In this document: in pieces, positions 61,296-64,000 of the stretch
Layout: every line of letters starts with the position of its first letter
How positions within the stretch are numbered: the stretch's first letter is position 1
Position numbers and translations under genes: made by a program
NCBI GenBank assembly: GCA_002298335.1
Contig: DBNK01000015.1
Coordinates: forward strand, 1-64,000
DNA: 64,000 nt
Origin: Thalassolituus sp. UBA674
GTDB taxonomy: Bacteria > Pseudomonadota > Gammaproteobacteria > Pseudomonadales > Oceanobacteraceae
Direction of reading: 5' to 3'
Notes under the pieces: model-generated
What the model was told of the DNA's origin: nothing
Databases searched by the model: none
The model's input: the letters and a program-made list of their open reading frames with translations, nothing else

Positions 61296-62978
61296 ATGAA
61301 CATTGAGTTTTTCCAGGAGCGATACCCGGAAGATTATCCGAAAACAGTGGACGTGAATCAGTATTCATCCGTCATCGAAATCTTCAACGAATTCGTGAAG
61401 AAGTTCGCTGACAAACCAGCATTCACCTGCCTCGGTCAATCCATGACCTACCGCGAACTGGATGAGAAGAGCGCTGCGTTTGCCTCTTACCTGCAGTCGT
61501 CTACCAGCCTCAAGGCCGGTGACCGTATCGCCGTGATGCTGCCGAACGTACTGCAGTACCCGGTTGCTGTGTTCGGTGCCATGCGTGCGGGCATGATCGT
61601 GGTGAACACCAATCCGCTCTATACCGAACGCGAGATGGAGCATCAGTTTAATGACGCCGGTGCCAAAGCTCTGGTGGTGCTGGCCAACATGGCTGACAAA
61701 GCACAGAAAGTCGTGCCCAAAACCGATGTGAAACACGTGATCGTCACCAACGTCGGCGATATGCACGGACTGGTTAAGCGGACACTGATCAACACTGTGC
61801 TGAAGCATGTGAAGAAAGAAGTACCGGATTTCAGTATCCCGAACTCGGTTTCCTTCCGTGATGCACTGAGCAAAGGTGCCGGCAAAACTTACACGCCGGT
61901 TCCGGCCAAACCGGAAGATGTTGCCATTCTGCAATACACAGGTGGTACCACAGGTGTGGCCAAAGGTGCGATGCTGACTCAGGCCAACATCATGGCCAAC
62001 ATGACCCAGTGTAAGGCGGTGTTTGAGAAGGCCATGAATGAAGGCGAAGAAATTGCCGTCTGTCCGCTGCCTCTGTATCACATCTATGCCTTCACTGTGC
62101 ACTGCATGGTGTTCCTGCAGGCCGGTGGTCATAACATCCTGATTCCGAACCCACGTGACCTGCCTGGCTTCATCAAGGCCATCAGCGGCGTTAAGTTCAC
62201 CGTCTTTGTGGGTCTGAACACCCTGTTTGTGGGTCTCTGTAATCAGGAAGTGTTCCGGAATCTCGACTTCAGCTCGCTTAAGCTGACGGTCTCCGGTGGT
62301 ATGGCACTGACCAAAGCCGCGTTTGATAAGTGGAAAGAAGTGACGGGCTGCGAAGTGGCGGAAGGCTACGGTCTGACCGAAACCTCCCCGGTGGTTTCTT
62401 TCAACCCGATTTCTGCAATCAAGCAGGGCACCATTGGCATGCCAGTGGCCAACACTACGGTGAAAACCATTGATGAGAATGGCAATGAACTGCCGGTCGG
62501 TGAACCTGGTGAACTCTGTGTGCTGGGGCCGCAGGTGATGAAAGGTTACTGGCAGCGCCCGGAAGCCACCGCTGAATGCATCGATTCAGAAGGTTGGCTG
62601 AAAACCGGTGACATGGCAGTGATCCGTGAAGACGGTTACCTGCAGATTGTCGACCGTAAGAAGGACATGGTGATTGTTTCCGGCTTCAACGTGTATCCGA
62701 ACGAAGTCGAAGACGTGGTTGTGTCTCATCCGGGCGTGGTTGAAGCGGCCGTGATCGGTGTACCGGATGATAAGAGCGGTGAAGCGGTGAAGGTGTTTGT
62801 GGTCAAGGCCGATGAGTCTCTGACGGAAGCCGATGTCATTGCCCATTCCAAAGCCAACCTCACCGGCTACAAAGTACCTAAGCACGTTGAGTTCCGTACG
62901 GATCTGCCGAAAACCAACGTCGGTAAGATTCTGCGTCGTGAACTGCGTGATGCAGAGCTGGCCAAACTGAAACAGTAA
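61296..62978 (+). CDS. fadD: Long-chain acyl-CoA synthetase
   Basis: 560 residues (E. coli FadD 561). AMP-binding motif YTGGTTGVAKGAML, GYGLTETSP, and GWLKTGDMAVIREDGYLQIV with DRKKDMVIVSGFNVYPNEV. Activates fatty acids to acyl-CoA, feeding FadH and beta-oxidation. The frame is open 57 codons upstream; the ATG at 61296 with GGGGA matches the family start. Confidence 0.96.
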   Translation: MNIEFFQERYPEDYPKTVDVNQYSSVIEIFNEFVKKFADKPAFTCLGQSMTYRELDEKSAAFASYLQSSTSLKAGDRIAVMLPNVLQYPVAVFGAMRAGMIVVNTNPLYTEREMEHQFNDAGAKALVVLANMADKAQKVVPKTDVKHVIVTNVGDMHGLVKRTLINTVLKHVKKEVPDFSIPNSVSFRDALSKGAGKTYTPVPAKPEDVAILQYTGGTTGVAKGAMLTQANIMANMTQCKAVFEKAMNEGEEIAVCPLPLYHIYAFTVHCMVFLQAGGHNILIPNPRDLPGFIKAISGVKFTVFVGLNTLFVGLCNQEVFRNLDFSSLKLTVSGGMALTKAAFDKWKEVTGCEVAEGYGLTETSPVVSFNPISAIKQGTIGMPVANTTVKTIDENGNELPVGEPGELCVLGPQVMKGYWQRPEATAECIDSEGWLKTGDMAVIREDGYLQIVDRKKDMVIVSGFNVYPNEVEDVVVSHPGVVEAAVIGVPDDKSGEAVKVFVVKADESLTEADVIAHSKANLTGYKVPKHVEFRTDLPKTNVGKILRRELRDAELAKLKQ

Positions 62979-62992
62979 GGCCGCTTAAACTC

Positions 62993-63022
62993 AAAGGCTC
63001 CTCCATTGTGGGGAGCCTTTTT
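62993..63022 (+). terminator. Rho-independent terminator of fadD
   Basis: AAAGGCTCC/GGAGCCTTT, 9-bp stem, 10-nt loop, then TT; total T run of five. 14 bp past the fadD stop. Confidence 0.8.
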
Positions 63023-63042
63023 ATTTGTGGAAAATCAATATA

Positions 63043-64000
63043 ATGCATTCAGATGTTCAGAAAGCACTTGAACACTGTCTTATTCGTGACCGTTACCCCC
63101 TGAGCAACGCGCTGCGCAAGGCAGAAGCACTGGAAGGGGAGTCCCGTACCGCCGCCCTGGCGGACCTGCTGCAGCGGATTGAAAAAAGCCAGAAGCTGGC
63201 AGCGGCCCGTGCGCAGACGCCGGAGTTGCACTATCCCGAATCTCTGCCCGTCAGTGAACGCCGCACGGATATCCTTAAACTTATCCGCGAACATCAGGTG
63301 GTGGTGGTGGCCGGGGAAACAGGTTCCGGTAAAACCACTCAGCTGCCCAAACTCTGTCTGGAGGCCGGCCTGGGTATCTATGGCCGTATCGGGCATACCC
63401 AGCCCCGGCGACTGGCTGCACGCTCCGTTTCTCAGCGTATTGCCGATGAACTCCGGGTGCCTCTGGGTGGACTGGTCGGTTATCAGGTGCGCTTTACTGA
63501 CCAGTCGGATGAGCAGACCCGCATCAAAGTCATGACCGACGGTATTCTGCTGGCGCAGACCCAGAAGGACCGTTTTCTCAATGAATACGACTGTCTGATC
63601 ATTGATGAGGCCCACGAGCGTAGCCTCAACATCGACTTCCTGCTCGGGTATCTCAAGCAGCTGTTGCCCAAACGCCCGGATCTCAAACTCGTTATTACGT
63701 CAGCCACCATTGATGTTGAGCGCTTCTCAAAACACTTTGATAACGCGCCGGTGGTTGAAGTCTCCGGCCGGACCTTCCCGGTCGAGGTGCGCTACCGTCC
63801 GCTGATCCGGGAGTCGGAAGACGACGAAGACCGCAGCGTATTTGAAGGCATCAACGATGCTTTGGCTGAGTTGCGCGACGAGGATAAACAGAAAGGCTCA
63901 CCCGGAGATGTGCTGGTGTTTCTGCCCGGTGAGCGTGAGATCCGCGAGTGTGCGGATTATCTGCGCCGTCAGTCATTGCCGGCGACCGAGATTCTGCCCC
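63043..64000 (+). CDS. hrpA: DEAH-box RNA helicase HrpA (partial, 5' part)
   Basis: First ~319 codons; the gene leaves the window. Walker A AGETGSGKTTQLPK (near 91-104), HTQPRRLAARSV (motif Ia), DEAHERS near 191 and SATID (motif III), YQVRF and the LVFLPG segment, all HrpA/DEAH features. The long N-terminus LPVSERRTDILKLIREHQVV aligns with E. coli HrpA. ATG at 63043; the overlapping TATAAT (63039-63044) is probably chance. Too long to appear complete here; no ORF of its own is closed in this window. Confidence 0.94.
   Translation, partial: MHSDVQKALEHCLIRDRYPLSNALRKAEALEGESRTAALADLLQRIEKSQKLAAARAQTPELHYPESLPVSERRTDILKLIREHQVVVVAGETGSGKTTQLPKLCLEAGLGIYGRIGHTQPRRLAARSVSQRIADELRVPLGGLVGYQVRFTDQSDEQTRIKVMTDGILLAQTQKDRFLNEYDCLIIDEAHERSLNIDFLLGYLKQLLPKRPDLKLVITSATIDVERFSKHFDNAPVVEVSGRTFPVEVRYRPLIRESEDDEDRSVFEGINDALAELRDEDKQKGSPGDVLVFLPGEREIRECADYLRRQSLPATEILP

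Noticed and set aside
63039..63044. Perfect TATAAT at the hrpA start
   Set aside because: It overlaps the ATG and has no -35 at proper distance, so it is unlikely to be the hrpA promoter.

Overview
The window reads as chromosomal DNA of a Gram-negative gammaproteobacterium of moderately high GC. The Rnf complex, FadH, single-polypeptide FadD, HrpA, ProS and Tag all have gammaproteobacterial architecture, and there are many signal peptides, lipoboxes and C-terminal aromatic beta-barrel endings. The mix (Rnf, Czc efflux, chromate and copper genes, beta-oxidation genes, two cytoplasmic PAS chemoreceptors) recalls marine Oceanospirillales-type bacteria, but that placement is inference. No rRNA, tRNA, CRISPR array, transposase or prophage was seen. 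Both window ends cut genes: rnfD on the left and hrpA on the right.

Layout. 1-4953: rnfABCD on the minus strand, divergent from the Fe-S carrier ATPase mrp/apbC. 5526-8448: two soluble PAS-PAS chemoreceptors facing each other. 8688-13797: an oligopeptide ABC importer operon (oppA-oppB-oppC and a fused oppDF ATPase). 14378-16414: fadH, with a triple phased repeat in its leader. 16453-16628: a MITE-like long-hairpin repeat. 16694-26829: a divalent-metal efflux island. It holds a His-tailed MFS pump, divergent from a BlaI-type repressor and M56 protease pair, then czcC-czcB-czcA, a HupE/UreJ membrane protein and two small envelope proteins. The same 25-bp palindrome occurs in the divergent promoter region and again at the start of czcC. 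26922-28292: chromate transporter. 28534-34586: an SMC-kleisin-KITE cassette of Wadjet type (JetA, JetB, JetC) with no JetD nuclease beside it, closed by a perfect 16-bp hairpin. 34767-38993: truncated haemoglobin, an unknown barrel/lipoprotein pair, a hydroxyacyl-CoA dehydrogenase/SDR pair and a DUF2750 protein. 39253-41870: a copper-linked DUF2946 protein and an OprC-type receptor. 42062-44232: a three-gene operon of a YdjM-like membrane protein, a two-TM SLATT-like protein and a DUF2235 lipase-fold hydrolase. 44266-46595: lytic transglycosylase and proS. 46776-47995: DUF938 methyltransferase and tag. 48077-50117: MoxR ATPase and VWA protein behind a clear promoter framed by a 13-bp inverted repeat. 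50253-61186: twelve tightly packed envelope genes. 61296-64000: fadD and hrpA.

The most notable system is 50253-61186. Two predicted outer-membrane barrels, a thioredoxin-fold protein, a secreted unknown, three TPR-type secreted or lipoproteins and a small secreted protein lead into a TolQ/ExbB-type channel, two ExbD/TolR-type subunits and a TonB/AgmX-PglI-type transducer. The composition resembles the Agl-Glt machinery of Myxococcus. One ExbD paralogue has Asn where the family has its proton-carrying Asp, while the other keeps Asp, so the motor is probably asymmetric. The nuclease-less Jet cassette, the lipase/two-TM operon and the twin-operator metal regulon are the other leads.
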